This document shows, piece by piece, positions 43,053 to 51,077 of a stretch of 64,000 nt of DNA (its first letter is position 1; each line of letters starts with the position of its first letter). Both the position numbers and the translations under genes were made by a program. A model generated the notes under the pieces. The model worked only from the letters and a program-made list of their open reading frames with translations. It did no database searches and was not told the origin of the DNA. Origin of the DNA: Rhizorhabdus histidinilytica (GTDB lineage Bacteria > Pseudomonadota > Alphaproteobacteria > Sphingomonadales > Sphingomonadaceae); assembly GCF_900167915.1 (NCBI RefSeq), contig NZ_FUYM01000007.1, forward strand, positions 186,001 to 250,000, written 5' to 3'.

Positions 43053-44795
43053 ATGCCCCGCATGATCAAGACGACCGTGACCGGTATCCTCATAGAGTTG
43101 CTGAGGAAATATGGCGTCCGCACGGTGTTCGGCCTGCCCTCGGGACAGCTCGGCATCTTCATGGACGGCATCAGCCGCGACCCCGATTTCCGCTATGTCA
43201 CGACCCGCCACGAGGAATGTGCCGGCCATATGGCACACGGCGCCACCATTCCGGGCGATGAGATGGCGCTTTGCTTCGCGACGGTGGGGCCGGGCGCAAC
43301 CAACCTGCTTCCCGGCGTCGCAGCGGCCTGGGCGGACAATGTCCCGATGATCGTGCTGACGGCGGACAATCCGCTTCCCATGCTCGATCCCCATGTCGAC
43401 ATGCTGCAGGCGGTCGATCAGATCGCGCTGTTCAGGCCGGTGACCAAATGGGGGGTGCAGATCCGCGATCCCCAGCGCGCCGGCGAATTGATGGAGCGCG
43501 CGATACGGCTGGCGCGGTCGGGTCGACCGGGTCCGGTTCATATCGACCTCCCCGTCGACGTGTCGACGATGAACTGCATCTATGATCTCGAACGTATGCC
43601 GGCGGGCCCTGCGCCGCGTCCCCGTCCCGCCGATAGCGAACTCGACGCCATCATCGACCTGCTCGGGACGGCGACGCGTCCGCTGCTCGTCGCCGGCGGC
43701 GGCGTCATCCGGTCCGGTGCGGTGGACGCGTTCAGGGCCCTGGCGGAGACGCTCGCCATTCCCGCGATCAGCTCGGTCCAGGGCTGGGGCGCGGTGGACC
43801 CGTGCAGCGAGCGCCATATCGGCAGCCCGGGCTGGCACGCCGGCTTCGCAGCACTGCAGGCAGGCCGCGAGGCCGATCTCGTCATCGCGGTCGGCTGCAA
43901 GTTCGGAAGCTGGACTCCCGTCGCCAAGCCCCCGGCCGTCACGCCGACGGCGGGCCAGCGCATCGTGCAGATCGATATCGACGAGACGATGCTGGGCAAG
44001 AATGCGGCGATCACGCTCGGCCTGATTGGCGACGCCCGCGAGACGCTGGAGACGCTCCACGCCCGCCTGACTGGCGTGTCGCTGAAGGTCGACCGGGCCT
44101 GGGTCGCCTCGCTGGTCGCCGCCCGCGCCGATTATGTCGCCGCGATCGAGGCGGTGGCGGACGAGGCGGCGGTGGCCGTTCCGCCCGGCACGCCGGCCTT
44201 CATGAGGGAGCTGAAGCGGCTGCTCCCCGCGGATGCGATCGTCTGCGTCGACGGCGGGCAGACCTCGTCCTGGGCGATGTCCTTCCTCGAAGCGGCGGGC
44301 CCCCACAGGGCAAAGTTCGAGAGCGGCATGGGCCATATGGGGTGCGGCCTTCCCATGGCGATCGGCGCCAAGGTGGTCCAGGCCGACGACCGTCCGGTCT
44401 TCGTGGTCTGTGGCGATGGCTCGGCGGGCCTGACCTCGCAGGAGCTGGAGACGGCATCCCGCCTCGGCATCAAGGTCGTCATGATCGTCATGAACGACAG
44501 TTGCTGGGGCTGCTACAAGCCGCTCGAACAGTTCGTCTTCCAGAACGGGAAGCTCGGCCCGTCGCTGGTCGACACCGACTTCTCCAGGGTCGCCGAGGCC
44601 TATGGCTGCAGGGGCGAGCGCATCACGAGAGTCGATGAGCTGGCAGGGGCGCTGGAACGTGCCATCGCATCGCCGGTCACCAGCCTGATCGACATTCCGG
44701 TCAGCTTCGCCGGCCATCCGCTGGACGTCGATTTCTTCGTCAGGACGATCATGCCCGGCGCCGAGCTGCGGCCGCATCAGGTGGAGGAGATATGA
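43053..44795 (+). CDS. Thiamine-diphosphate-dependent enzyme (acetolactate synthase / benzoylformate decarboxylase superfamily)
   Basis: 580 residues with the three-domain layout. The cofactor-activating Glu54 is in TTRHEECAGHMAHG, ATVGPGATNLLPGVA follows, and the ThDP/Mg motif is GDGSAGL at 454-460 with Asn481 24 residues after the GDG. Unlike IlvB it lacks a regulatory partner, and the context is catabolic. It could be a decarboxylase or carboligase acting on a 2-oxoacid made downstream of the P450. It lies 80 bp after the P450 gene and overlaps the VOC gene. The reaction is not determinable from sequence. Confidence 0.9.
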   Translation: MPRMIKTTVTGILIELLRKYGVRTVFGLPSGQLGIFMDGISRDPDFRYVTTRHEECAGHMAHGATIPGDEMALCFATVGPGATNLLPGVAAAWADNVPMIVLTADNPLPMLDPHVDMLQAVDQIALFRPVTKWGVQIRDPQRAGELMERAIRLARSGRPGPVHIDLPVDVSTMNCIYDLERMPAGPAPRPRPADSELDAIIDLLGTATRPLLVAGGGVIRSGAVDAFRALAETLAIPAISSVQGWGAVDPCSERHIGSPGWHAGFAALQAGREADLVIAVGCKFGSWTPVAKPPAVTPTAGQRIVQIDIDETMLGKNAAITLGLIGDARETLETLHARLTGVSLKVDRAWVASLVAARADYVAAIEAVADEAAVAVPPGTPAFMRELKRLLPADAIVCVDGGQTSSWAMSFLEAAGPHRAKFESGMGHMGCGLPMAIGAKVVQADDRPVFVVCGDGSAGLTSQELETASRLGIKVVMIVMNDSCWGCYKPLEQFVFQNGKLGPSLVDTDFSRVAEAYGCRGERITRVDELAGALERAIASPVTSLIDIPVSFAGHPLDVDFFVRTIMPGAELRPHQVEEI

Positions 44796-45367
44796 TGGAT
44801 TTCGGCTTCCGGAACATCGGGCGGATCAACACGGGGTTCGGGCAACCGATCGGCGCGGTCTGCCAGATCGGCTATGTCGTGGAGGATGTCGAGGATGCGA
44901 TCCGCCGCTTCCATCGGATGATGGGGGTAGGGCCATGGTTCCTGCTGTCCGACTTCCGGGTGCGGGAGCATAGCTATCGCGGCCAGCCGACCGGCATCGG
45001 CCTTTCGATCGCCGCCTCCTATTGCGGCAACACGATGATCGAGCTCATTATGCAGAAGGATGATGGGCCTTCGGTCTATCGGGACGTGATCGCCGACCGC
45101 GGCTATGGCGTCCACCATTATGCCGTGGTGGTGGAGGACCTCGACGTCGAGGAGGCCCGGCTGGCGGGGATGGGTGTCGACATGCCCTATCGCGCCACGA
45201 CCACCGAGATCATGGGCGACATGCGGGTCATCTATGCCGACACGCGCCGGGAGATCGGCGTCATGCTGGAGATGTGCGAGTATAATCCCGTGATGGACGG
45301 CTTCTTCACCCAGATGAAATCCGCCGCCGAGGATTGGGACGGCCAGGGGCTCATCATCCGGGTCTGA
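44792..45367 (+). CDS. VOC (glyoxalase/bleomycin-resistance fold) family protein
   Basis: 191 residues (190 if the second ATG at 44795 is used), coupled to the ThDP-enzyme gene by ATGATGG. Two beta-alpha-beta3 modules: QIGYVVEDVEDAIRRFHRMMG with MIELIMQKDDGPSVY, and GVHHYAVVVEDLDVEEARLAG with RREIGVMLEMCEYN. His in GVHHYAV and Glu in MLEMCE are the likely metal ligands. The pattern resembles methylmalonyl-CoA epimerase/glyoxalase-4 proteins. It is probably an isomerase, lyase or dioxygenase step in the same pathway. Confidence 0.88.
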   Translation: MMDFGFRNIGRINTGFGQPIGAVCQIGYVVEDVEDAIRRFHRMMGVGPWFLLSDFRVREHSYRGQPTGIGLSIAASYCGNTMIELIMQKDDGPSVYRDVIADRGYGVHHYAVVVEDLDVEEARLAGMGVDMPYRATTTEIMGDMRVIYADTRREIGVMLEMCEYNPVMDGFFTQMKSAAEDWDGQGLIIRV

Positions 45368-45377
45368 CGCCGGCCGG

Positions 45378-47048
45378 TTATTGGTCGATGTCGCGCCTGG
45401 CGGTTTCCGGCAGCGCGACCAGGCCGATCAGCACCGTCGCTGCGGCGACGACGATCGGATACCAGAGCCCGTAATAGATATCCCCGGTCGCCGCGACCAT
45501 CGCGAAGACGATCGTCGGCAGGAAGCCGCCGAACCAGCCATTGCCGATATGATAGGGCAGCGACATCGAGGTGTAGCGGATGCGGCTGGGGAACAGCTCG
45601 ACCAGCAGCGCCGCGATCGGGCCGTAGACCATCGTCACCAGCAGGACGAGCACGGTCAGGATCGCCACCACCATCACCTTGTCGATCGCCGCCGGATCGG
45701 CCGAGGCGGGATAGCCGGCGGCCTGGAGCGCGGCGCCGGCCTCGTCCTGGAACGCCGCGATCGCCGCCTTCCGCGCCGCACCGGAAACGATGGCGGGATC
45801 GGGCGCGGCGATCGTCCGCTCGCCGATCCGCACCTGCGCGATCGTACCCGCCGGCGCCTCGACATTGTGGTAGCTGACCCCGCCCTTGGCGAGGAACGCC
45901 TTGACGATGTCGCAGCTCCGGCTGTCGAACCGGTTCTTGCCGATCGGATCGAACTGGACCGAACAGTCGTCGCCGTGCGCGATCACCGCGACCGGCGCGG
46001 TCGCCTGCGCATGCGCGAGGGCGGGATTGGCGGCGGCAGTCAGCGCATTGAACAGCGGGAAATAGCCGATCGCGGCGAGCGCGCAGCCGGTCAGGATGAT
46101 CGGTTTGCGCCCGATCCGGTCCGACAGCCAGCCGAAGAAAACGAAGGCCGGCGTCGCGATGGCGAGCGCGATCGCGGTCAGGACGTTGGTGGTCGCGCCG
46201 TCGACCTTGAGCGTCTTCTCCAGGAAGAACAGCGCGTAGAACTGGCCAGTGTACCAGACCACCGCCTGGCCCGCGACCGCGCCGAACAGTGCGACAAGCA
46301 CCCAGCGCAGGTTGCTCCAGCGGCCGAACGCCTCGGTCAGCGGCGCCTTGGATGTCTTGCCCTCGTCCTTCATCTTCTGGAAGACCGGGCTTTCGGCCAG
46401 CTGCAAGCGGATCCACATCGACACCGCCAACAGGATCATCGAGACGAGGAAGGGCACGCGCCAGCCCCAGTCGGCGAAGCTGTCCTCGCCGATCAGCCGG
46501 CGTACCCCGATCACCACCAGCAGCGCCGCGAACAAGCCGAGCGTCGCCGTCGTCTGGATCCAGCTCGTATACAGGCCGCGCCGGTTGTTGGGCGCATGTT
46601 CGGCGACATAGGTCGCCGCCCCGCCATATTCGCCGCCGAGCGCTAGCCCCTGGAGCAGTCGCAGCCCGACGAGGATGACGGGCGCGGCGACGCCGATCTG
46701 GGCATAGGAGGGCAGCAGGCCGACCGCGAAGGTCGACAGGCCCATGATCGCCATCGTCACCAGGAAGGTGTTCTTGCGGCCGACAAGGTCGCCGATCCGT
46801 CCGAACACGAGCGCGCCGAGCGGCCGCACCGCGAAGCCTGCGGCAAAGGCGGCCAGCGCCAGGATGAAGCCGGTTGTCTCGTTGACGCCCGAGAAGAACT
46901 GGCTGCTGATGAAGGTGGCGAGCAGGCCGTAGAGGTAGAAATCATACCATTCGAACACCGTGCCCAGCGACGAGGCGGCGATCACCAGCTTCTCGTTCTG
47001 CGTCGCCTTGTGGTGCTTCGGCAGTTCCGTACCCGACCCGTCCGTCAT
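45378..47048 (-). CDS. MFS transporter (metabolite:H+ symporter type) with a large periplasmic insert
   Basis: 556 residues, longer than the usual 430-450. The start ATG at 47048 has GGGGAGAGG upstream. GTVFEWYDFYLYG, RPLGALVFGRIGDLVGRK and LVGLRLLQGLALGGEYGGAA are signatures of the MHS (ProP/ShiA) family. About 120 residues (337-456) between transmembrane helices 9 and 10 form an extra extracytoplasmic domain with Cys362 and Cys379, possibly disulfide-linked. It is convergent with the P450 operon (10 bp apart) and may carry an organic acid used by it or by the SnoaL/VOC pair. Confidence 0.92.
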   Translation of the reverse strand: MTDGSGTELPKHHKATQNEKLVIAASSLGTVFEWYDFYLYGLLATFISSQFFSGVNETTGFILALAAFAAGFAVRPLGALVFGRIGDLVGRKNTFLVTMAIMGLSTFAVGLLPSYAQIGVAAPVILVGLRLLQGLALGGEYGGAATYVAEHAPNNRRGLYTSWIQTTATLGLFAALLVVIGVRRLIGEDSFADWGWRVPFLVSMILLAVSMWIRLQLAESPVFQKMKDEGKTSKAPLTEAFGRWSNLRWVLVALFGAVAGQAVVWYTGQFYALFFLEKTLKVDGATTNVLTAIALAIATPAFVFFGWLSDRIGRKPIILTGCALAAIGYFPLFNALTAAANPALAHAQATAPVAVIAHGDDCSVQFDPIGKNRFDSRSCDIVKAFLAKGGVSYHNVEAPAGTIAQVRIGERTIAAPDPAIVSGAARKAAIAAFQDEAGAALQAAGYPASADPAAIDKVMVVAILTVLVLLVTMVYGPIAALLVELFPSRIRYTSMSLPYHIGNGWFGGFLPTIVFAMVAATGDIYYGLWYPIVVAAATVLIGLVALPETARRDIDQ

Positions 47049-47115
47049 CGACCTCTCCCCCTGTTCCCGGGACCGTTTCCGAGGGGGATACAGGCTCGCG
47101 GGCCGGTTGGCGATA

Positions 47116-47559
47116 TCAGCCGAGCGGCGCCTGTCGGGCGGCGGCCCGCGCCCAGCTTTCGGGTTCGGGGAAAACGTCGGTATTGCAGAAGGCGGATAGC
47201 TTGTTGCCCGCCGGGTCGCGCAGATAGCCGATATAATAGCTCGGATGGTAACGCGACCGGCGGCCGGGCGCGCCCTCGTCGGTGCCGCCATGGGCGAGAC
47301 CGGCGGCATGGGCGCGGTCGACCGCCTCCGGGCTCGGCGCGTGCAGGCCGACCATCGATCCGTTGCCCACCGTCGCGGGCTTGCCGTTCTCGGGGATGCA
47401 GACCCAGACCTTGGGCATGTAGATGCCGTCGGCCAGCCCATAGCCGATCCACGTCTCGCTCAGCATGATCCGCTCATGGCCCAGCGCCGCCATCACCGCG
47501 TCGTAGAAGGGCAGCGCGGCCTCGATCGAGTTCACGCCGATCGTGACATAGCTGATCAT
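47116..47559 (-). CDS. VOC family protein (glyoxalase-like)
   Basis: 147 residues. It begins MISYVTIGVNSIEAALPFYDAVMAALG (written here in one pass only to residue 19: MISYVTIGVNSIEAALPFY). The second half has RYHPSYYIGYLRDPAGNKLSAF, the usual DPxGN turn of lactoylglutathione-lyase-like proteins. It overlaps the upstream SnoaL-like gene by ATGA and is probably made with it. Function unassigned. Confidence 0.87.
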   Translation of the reverse strand: MISYVTIGVNSIEAALPFYDAVMAALGHERIMLSETWIGYGLADGIYMPKVWVCIPENGKPATVGNGSMVGLHAPSPEAVDRAHAAGLAHGGTDEGAPGRRSRYHPSYYIGYLRDPAGNKLSAFCNTDVFPEPESWARAAARQAPLG

Positions 47560-48050
47560 CGCGCCGCCTCCTGCCCGCCGATCGCGAAGTCGGCGGCCGC
47601 CATCGGGAAGATATTGTAATCGGTGGTCTGGGTGCGCCCCATCACCCGGTAGCGGCGGTCCCCGAATTTCCAGCGGCCGTCCTGCTTGCGATAATGGTCG
47701 CGGTAGAGACCGTAGGACATGGTCTGCCCGGCCTTGGCGTCGTGCCGGATCTCGCACATGTACATGCGGCCGTGCGCCTCGCCGTCGCCGATCTCGATGA
47801 CGGTGTTGAGGATGACGAACTCGAAGAAGTCCATATGGCCGATCGCCTTCGACACGAAGGCGGCGAGGCCGGCCGGGCCGTCGAGGTCGAGCGGGGTTCC
47901 GTCCATCCGGTCGACGACGATCCGGGCGCCCTCGCAGAAGATCGACGGCAGCTCGTCCCAGGCGCGGCGCGTGATCATGTCGGCATAGGCGGCCTGCAGC
48001 CGGGTGATCGCGATATAGTCGGTGCTTTCCTGGTCCAGACTGGCGCTCAT
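47556..48050 (-). CDS. SnoaL/NTF2-like nuclear transport factor-fold protein
   Basis: 164 residues from the ATG at 48050 (GGGAGAGG upstream). IAITRLQAAYADMITRRAWDE is the N-terminal helix of SnoaL-like ring hydroxylase beta/dehydratase proteins; FFEFVILNTVIEIGDGEAHGR and YRDHYRKQDGRWKFGDRRY are the core strands. Such proteins act as isomerases or dehydratases, or as small ligand binders. Paired with the VOC protein in a two-gene unit upstream of the MFS transporter gene. Confidence 0.85.
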   Translation of the reverse strand: MSASLDQESTDYIAITRLQAAYADMITRRAWDELPSIFCEGARIVVDRMDGTPLDLDGPAGLAAFVSKAIGHMDFFEFVILNTVIEIGDGEAHGRMYMCEIRHDAKAGQTMSYGLYRDHYRKQDGRWKFGDRRYRVMGRTQTTDYNIFPMAAADFAIGGQEAAR

Positions 48051-48143
48051 TGCGGCCTCTCCCTGTGGCGCGCATCGGCCCCCTGGGGTGGCGATGCGGC
48101 CCCGGATGTCTAAAACCAATCGCTTGGTTGGTCAATCGCCGGA

Positions 48144-48872
48144 TCAGCCCTCGGCGATGGCGCGAAGCTCGTCCGGCTTACGGATCGCGATCCGGCGCAG
48201 GCTGGGAAGTGCGATGACGCCCGCGCGTTTGAGCCGGGTCAGCGAACGGCTGACCGTTTCGATCGTCAGGCCCAATATGTCGCCCATCTGCTGGCGCGAC
48301 AGCGGCAGGTCGATCGTCGGCCCCCCGTCCGCCCGGTCGGCGATCTCGACGATCAGGCTCGCGACCCGCTCGCAGGCCGATTTGCGGCCGAGCAGCAGCA
48401 TCCAATGGCGGGCACGGTCGAGCTCGATCAGCGTCCGTTCGAGCAGCGCCTGGCCGATCGCGGCATGTTCTTGTGCGAAACGGTCGAAGGCGGTTCGGCC
48501 GAACACGCACAGCGTGGCGTCGGTCAGCGCGGTCACGCTATGCGGGCTGTTCCTGCCGAAGGGGCGGCCGATGAAGTCGGACGGATGGACGATGCCGACG
48601 ATCTGCTCGCGCCCATCGCCGGTGAGCGTCGACAGCTTGAGCATGCCGGACAGCAGGTTGCCGACGGTGATCGCCTCCTCGCCCTCCCACAGCAGGGTCT
48701 GGCCGGCGGGGAGGGTGATGCGGCGGCCGAACCGGCTGAGCGCGGCGAGCCCGCTCCGGTCGAGCACGCAGCAGATCGCCGAATCCCGCACCGGGCAGGC
48801 GGCGCAGGAGGCGGGCAGGGCGAGCGCCGCCCCTCCGACCGCCGTTTCCCCGACATGCGCATCCCTGTACAT
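48144..48872 (-). CDS. Crp/Fnr family regulator with FNR-type cysteine cluster
   Basis: 242 residues from the ATG at 48872; the longer frame has no better start. Cysteines at 23, 26, 34/35 (SCAACPVRDSAICCV) and Cys122 match the [4Fe-4S] ligands of FNR/FnrL. The cyclic-nucleotide-like barrel follows. The recognition helix is GLTIETVSRSLTRL with Glu205, Ser208 and Arg209 (the E-x-x-S-R that reads TTGAT half-sites). It is thus probably an oxygen-responsive activator of low-oxygen respiration and heme genes. It stands alone and is divergent from the double TetR regulator. Confidence 0.93.
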   Translation of the reverse strand: MYRDAHVGETAVGGAALALPASCAACPVRDSAICCVLDRSGLAALSRFGRRITLPAGQTLLWEGEEAITVGNLLSGMLKLSTLTGDGREQIVGIVHPSDFIGRPFGRNSPHSVTALTDATLCVFGRTAFDRFAQEHAAIGQALLERTLIELDRARHWMLLLGRKSACERVASLIVEIADRADGGPTIDLPLSRQQMGDILGLTIETVSRSLTRLKRAGVIALPSLRRIAIRKPDELRAIAEG

Positions 48873-49032
48873 CGTCCCGCCTCGCTTTCCTTGGCCGATG
48901 ATGGCGGGGGCGCGGGCGGACCGACATACGCAATGTTCCCAAGCGCGCTGTCCTTGTGCATGGAGAGCTGGCGCCGTTCCAGGAGAAGCCGTCATTCGTC
49001 CGTCGCATCCATCCCCCGCCGCCGGCTTGCGC

Positions 49033-50247
49033 GTGACCCGGCAGAAGCGGTCGGCGTTGCGGCAGCAGGAGATCGCCGACGCCGCGATCGCGGTGATCGG
49101 CGAGCAGGGGCTGGCGGCGGTCACGCACAAGATGGTGGCCGACCGGGCCGGCGTGTCGCTGGCGGCGACGACCTATTATTTCGAGACCAAGAACGACATC
49201 GTCGCCGAGGCGTCGAGTCAGCTCCTCCACCATTATGCGGGGTCGCTCGCGCGCTTCGCCGAGCGCCGCCAGGCGGGACCCGCGGTCGATTTCCACGCCT
49301 TCTTCCTGCGCATCCTCGCCAATGTCGCGGGCGGGCACCGCTTCGACACGCTCGCCTGGTGCGAGATCATGCTCGACGCCGCCCGGCGCGACGCCACTCG
49401 CCGGCTGGCGCGTTCCTGGTTCGATCGGGTCCACGACCTGTGGCTCGACATCGCCGCGCTGCTCGGCGTCGCGGACGGGGAGCGGGTGGCGCGATCGGGA
49501 CTCGATCTGTGCATCGGACTGTTCTTCGTGATCCTGCCGCTCGCGCTCGAGGAGGCGGAGGCGACAGCGCTGCCCTTCGCGGGGCTACGCGAGCGGCCGG
49601 ACGCCGCCGATGCGCCCGTGCCGGCGCGGATCGCTGCGCGCAAGGGACGCAAGGCCGCCGAGACCCGGCGGCGCGTCCTCGACGCCGCGATCGACATCAT
49701 GGCGGCAGAAGGCCCCGGTGGCATCACCTATCGCGCCGTCGCCGACCGCGCCGGCCTGACGCGGGCGGCGCCGACCTATCATTTCCCGACGATCGAAGGG
49801 CTGATCGGCGAAGTGCAGGTCGAATTGTTCGAGCGCACCAAGGCGCGCTATCGCGAGGGGCTGGCGGGGCTCGACCGCGCCGCGCTCGCCGAGGAACAGC
49901 TCGTCCGCCATACCGCCGCGATCCTGCGCCGAGAGGCATCCGACTTCGGCCTGCTCGGCCTCGCCGACCTGGCGATCCGGCTGGAGGCGGCGCGCCATCC
50001 CGCCTTCCGGCCGATCGTCCGCGCCCATATCGAGGACCAGAACCGCGCCTGGCTTCGGATCCTGCGCCAGCTCGATCCCGAGGGCGCGGCGCCCGCCGGG
50101 GCGATGATCCTCCAGGCGCTGTGCATCGGCAAGCTGATCCGCATCGTCGCCACCGGCGGCCGCCGTACCGACCTCGACCGGCTCCGCGAGGAGCTGGCCT
50201 ACGATATCGGGGCGATCCTGTCGGGCACCCACTGGACCGGGTGCTAG
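49033..50247 (+). CDS. Tandem TetR regulator (two TetR modules in one chain)
   Basis: About 404 residues from a GTG at 49033; no ATG is available nearby and a TTG at 49027 is equally possible. Two complete TetR N-terminal HTH domains are present. The first is at about 12-58 (IADAAIAVIGEQGLAAVTHK, MVADRAGVSLAATTYYFETK), the second at about 210-257 (VLDAAIDIMAAEGPGGITYR, AVADRAGLTRAAPTYHFPT). Each is followed by a ligand-type helical domain. The protein is in effect a fused dimer. The inducer and targets are unknown. It is divergent from the FNR gene. Confidence 0.88.
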   Translation: MTRQKRSALRQQEIADAAIAVIGEQGLAAVTHKMVADRAGVSLAATTYYFETKNDIVAEASSQLLHHYAGSLARFAERRQAGPAVDFHAFFLRILANVAGGHRFDTLAWCEIMLDAARRDATRRLARSWFDRVHDLWLDIAALLGVADGERVARSGLDLCIGLFFVILPLALEEAEATALPFAGLRERPDAADAPVPARIAARKGRKAAETRRRVLDAAIDIMAAEGPGGITYRAVADRAGLTRAAPTYHFPTIEGLIGEVQVELFERTKARYREGLAGLDRAALAEEQLVRHTAAILRREASDFGLLGLADLAIRLEAARHPAFRPIVRAHIEDQNRAWLRILRQLDPEGAAPAGAMILQALCIGKLIRIVATGGRRTDLDRLREELAYDIGAILSGTHWTGC

Positions 50248-50253
50248 AGCATC

Positions 50254-50403
50254 GTGCGTTTAATGACGTACTTGCGTCCGCTCATCCTGAGGAGGGACTG
50301 AGCCTTGGCGAAGGCCCATCTCGAAGGATCCTCCTATCCTTCGAGATGCCATTTCGCCTTCGCTCAATGGCTCCTCAGGACGAGCGGTTCAGATAAACCG
50401 CAC
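50254..50403. repeat. Long imperfect inverted repeat (REP-like intergenic element)
   Basis: The arms CCGCTCATCCTGAGGAG (from 50279) and CTCCTCAGGACGAGCGG (to 50387) enclose further pairing: CCATCTCGAAGGAT against ATCCTTCGAGATG. The outer arms GTGCGTTTA and TAAACCGCAC flank it. The element occupies the 3' intergenic space between convergent genes and could act as a terminator or be a mobile hairpin repeat. Confidence 0.8.
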
Positions 50404-50414
50404 CATGCTGTAAT

Positions 50415-50445
50415 ATCATCATCCCGGCTTCGCCGGGATGATGAT
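50415..50445. terminator. Perfect 14-bp hairpin, probable bidirectional terminator or short repeat
   Basis: ATCATCATCCCGGC-TTC-GCCGGGATGATGAT is a perfect stem with a 3-nt loop, between the convergent tandem TetR gene and the ACT-domain gene. The related 'CATCCCGGCGAAGCCGGGATG' type of repeat is common in GC-rich alphaproteobacteria (general knowledge). Confidence 0.65.
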
Positions 50446-50468
50446 GGAGCGGGTTTGAGGAGTCGGCC

Positions 50469-50996
50469 CTAGACCGCTTCGGCCTGCCGGCTGAAATCGA
50501 CCATGATCTCGCCCGATATCTCCTCCAGCGCCGCGCGGACCTGGTCGGTCGTGACGGTGGCGGGGAGGAGCAGCCTGGCCCGGCCGCGGAACAGCGGGGC
50601 GCCCGACCAGGCGCTGCCTTCGATTTCGCTGGTGAAGTCCTCGATATTGACGTCGAGCCCGGCGAGCACGGTCGTCACCTCGCGGACGATGCCCGGCCGA
50701 TCCTGCCCGACGATCTCGATGCCGAGCGACTGGCCGCCGCGATCGCCGACGGGCGCGGCGGCGGGGACGAGTGCGACGGTCAGGCCCTCCGCGTCGATCG
50801 CGTGCGCCGCGGCCTCCAACTCGGCGAGGCGGTCGCCGGGCAGCTCGACCAGCACCGATCCGACATATTTCCCGCCCAGCCGTGCGAGGTGGCTTTCGAG
50901 CCAGTTGCCGCCCACCGCATAGACCGCATCGGCCAGCGCACGGGTGAGGCCGGGACGGTCGCTGCCGACGACGGTGAGGATGACGGACTGGTTCAT
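50469..50996 (-). CDS. ACT-domain protein, glycine cleavage repressor GcvR-like
   Basis: 175 residues comprising two ACT domains: MNQSVILTVVGSDRPGLTRA and then SLGIEIVGQDRPGIVREVTT. The DRPG motif begins each, as in GcvR. In enterobacteria GcvR binds glycine and regulates GcvA. Here no gcv gene is adjacent, and a GcvA-like LysR is present at 30579-31511 but not linked. Its real role in this organism is open. Confidence 0.85.
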   Translation of the reverse strand: MNQSVILTVVGSDRPGLTRALADAVYAVGGNWLESHLARLGGKYVGSVLVELPGDRLAELEAAAHAIDAEGLTVALVPAAAPVGDRGGQSLGIEIVGQDRPGIVREVTTVLAGLDVNIEDFTSEIEGSAWSGAPLFRGRARLLLPATVTTDQVRAALEEISGEIMVDFSRQAEAV

Positions 50997-51077
50997 GGGG
51001 CCTCTCCGGTGGTGATGTCAGGCGCGATGGTGCGCTTTCCGCGCGGCGGGCGCAATGCGGCTGCGGCGGCTGCGCGT

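Noticed and set aside
48873..49130. N-terminal extension of the FNR gene to 49130
   Set aside because: The extra residues are Ser/Arg/Cys-rich and overlap the double TetR gene; the ATG at 48872 matches the FNR family start.
50254..50445. CRISPR array or tandem repeat
   Set aside because: The repeats are inverted hairpins, not regularly spaced direct repeats with unique spacers.
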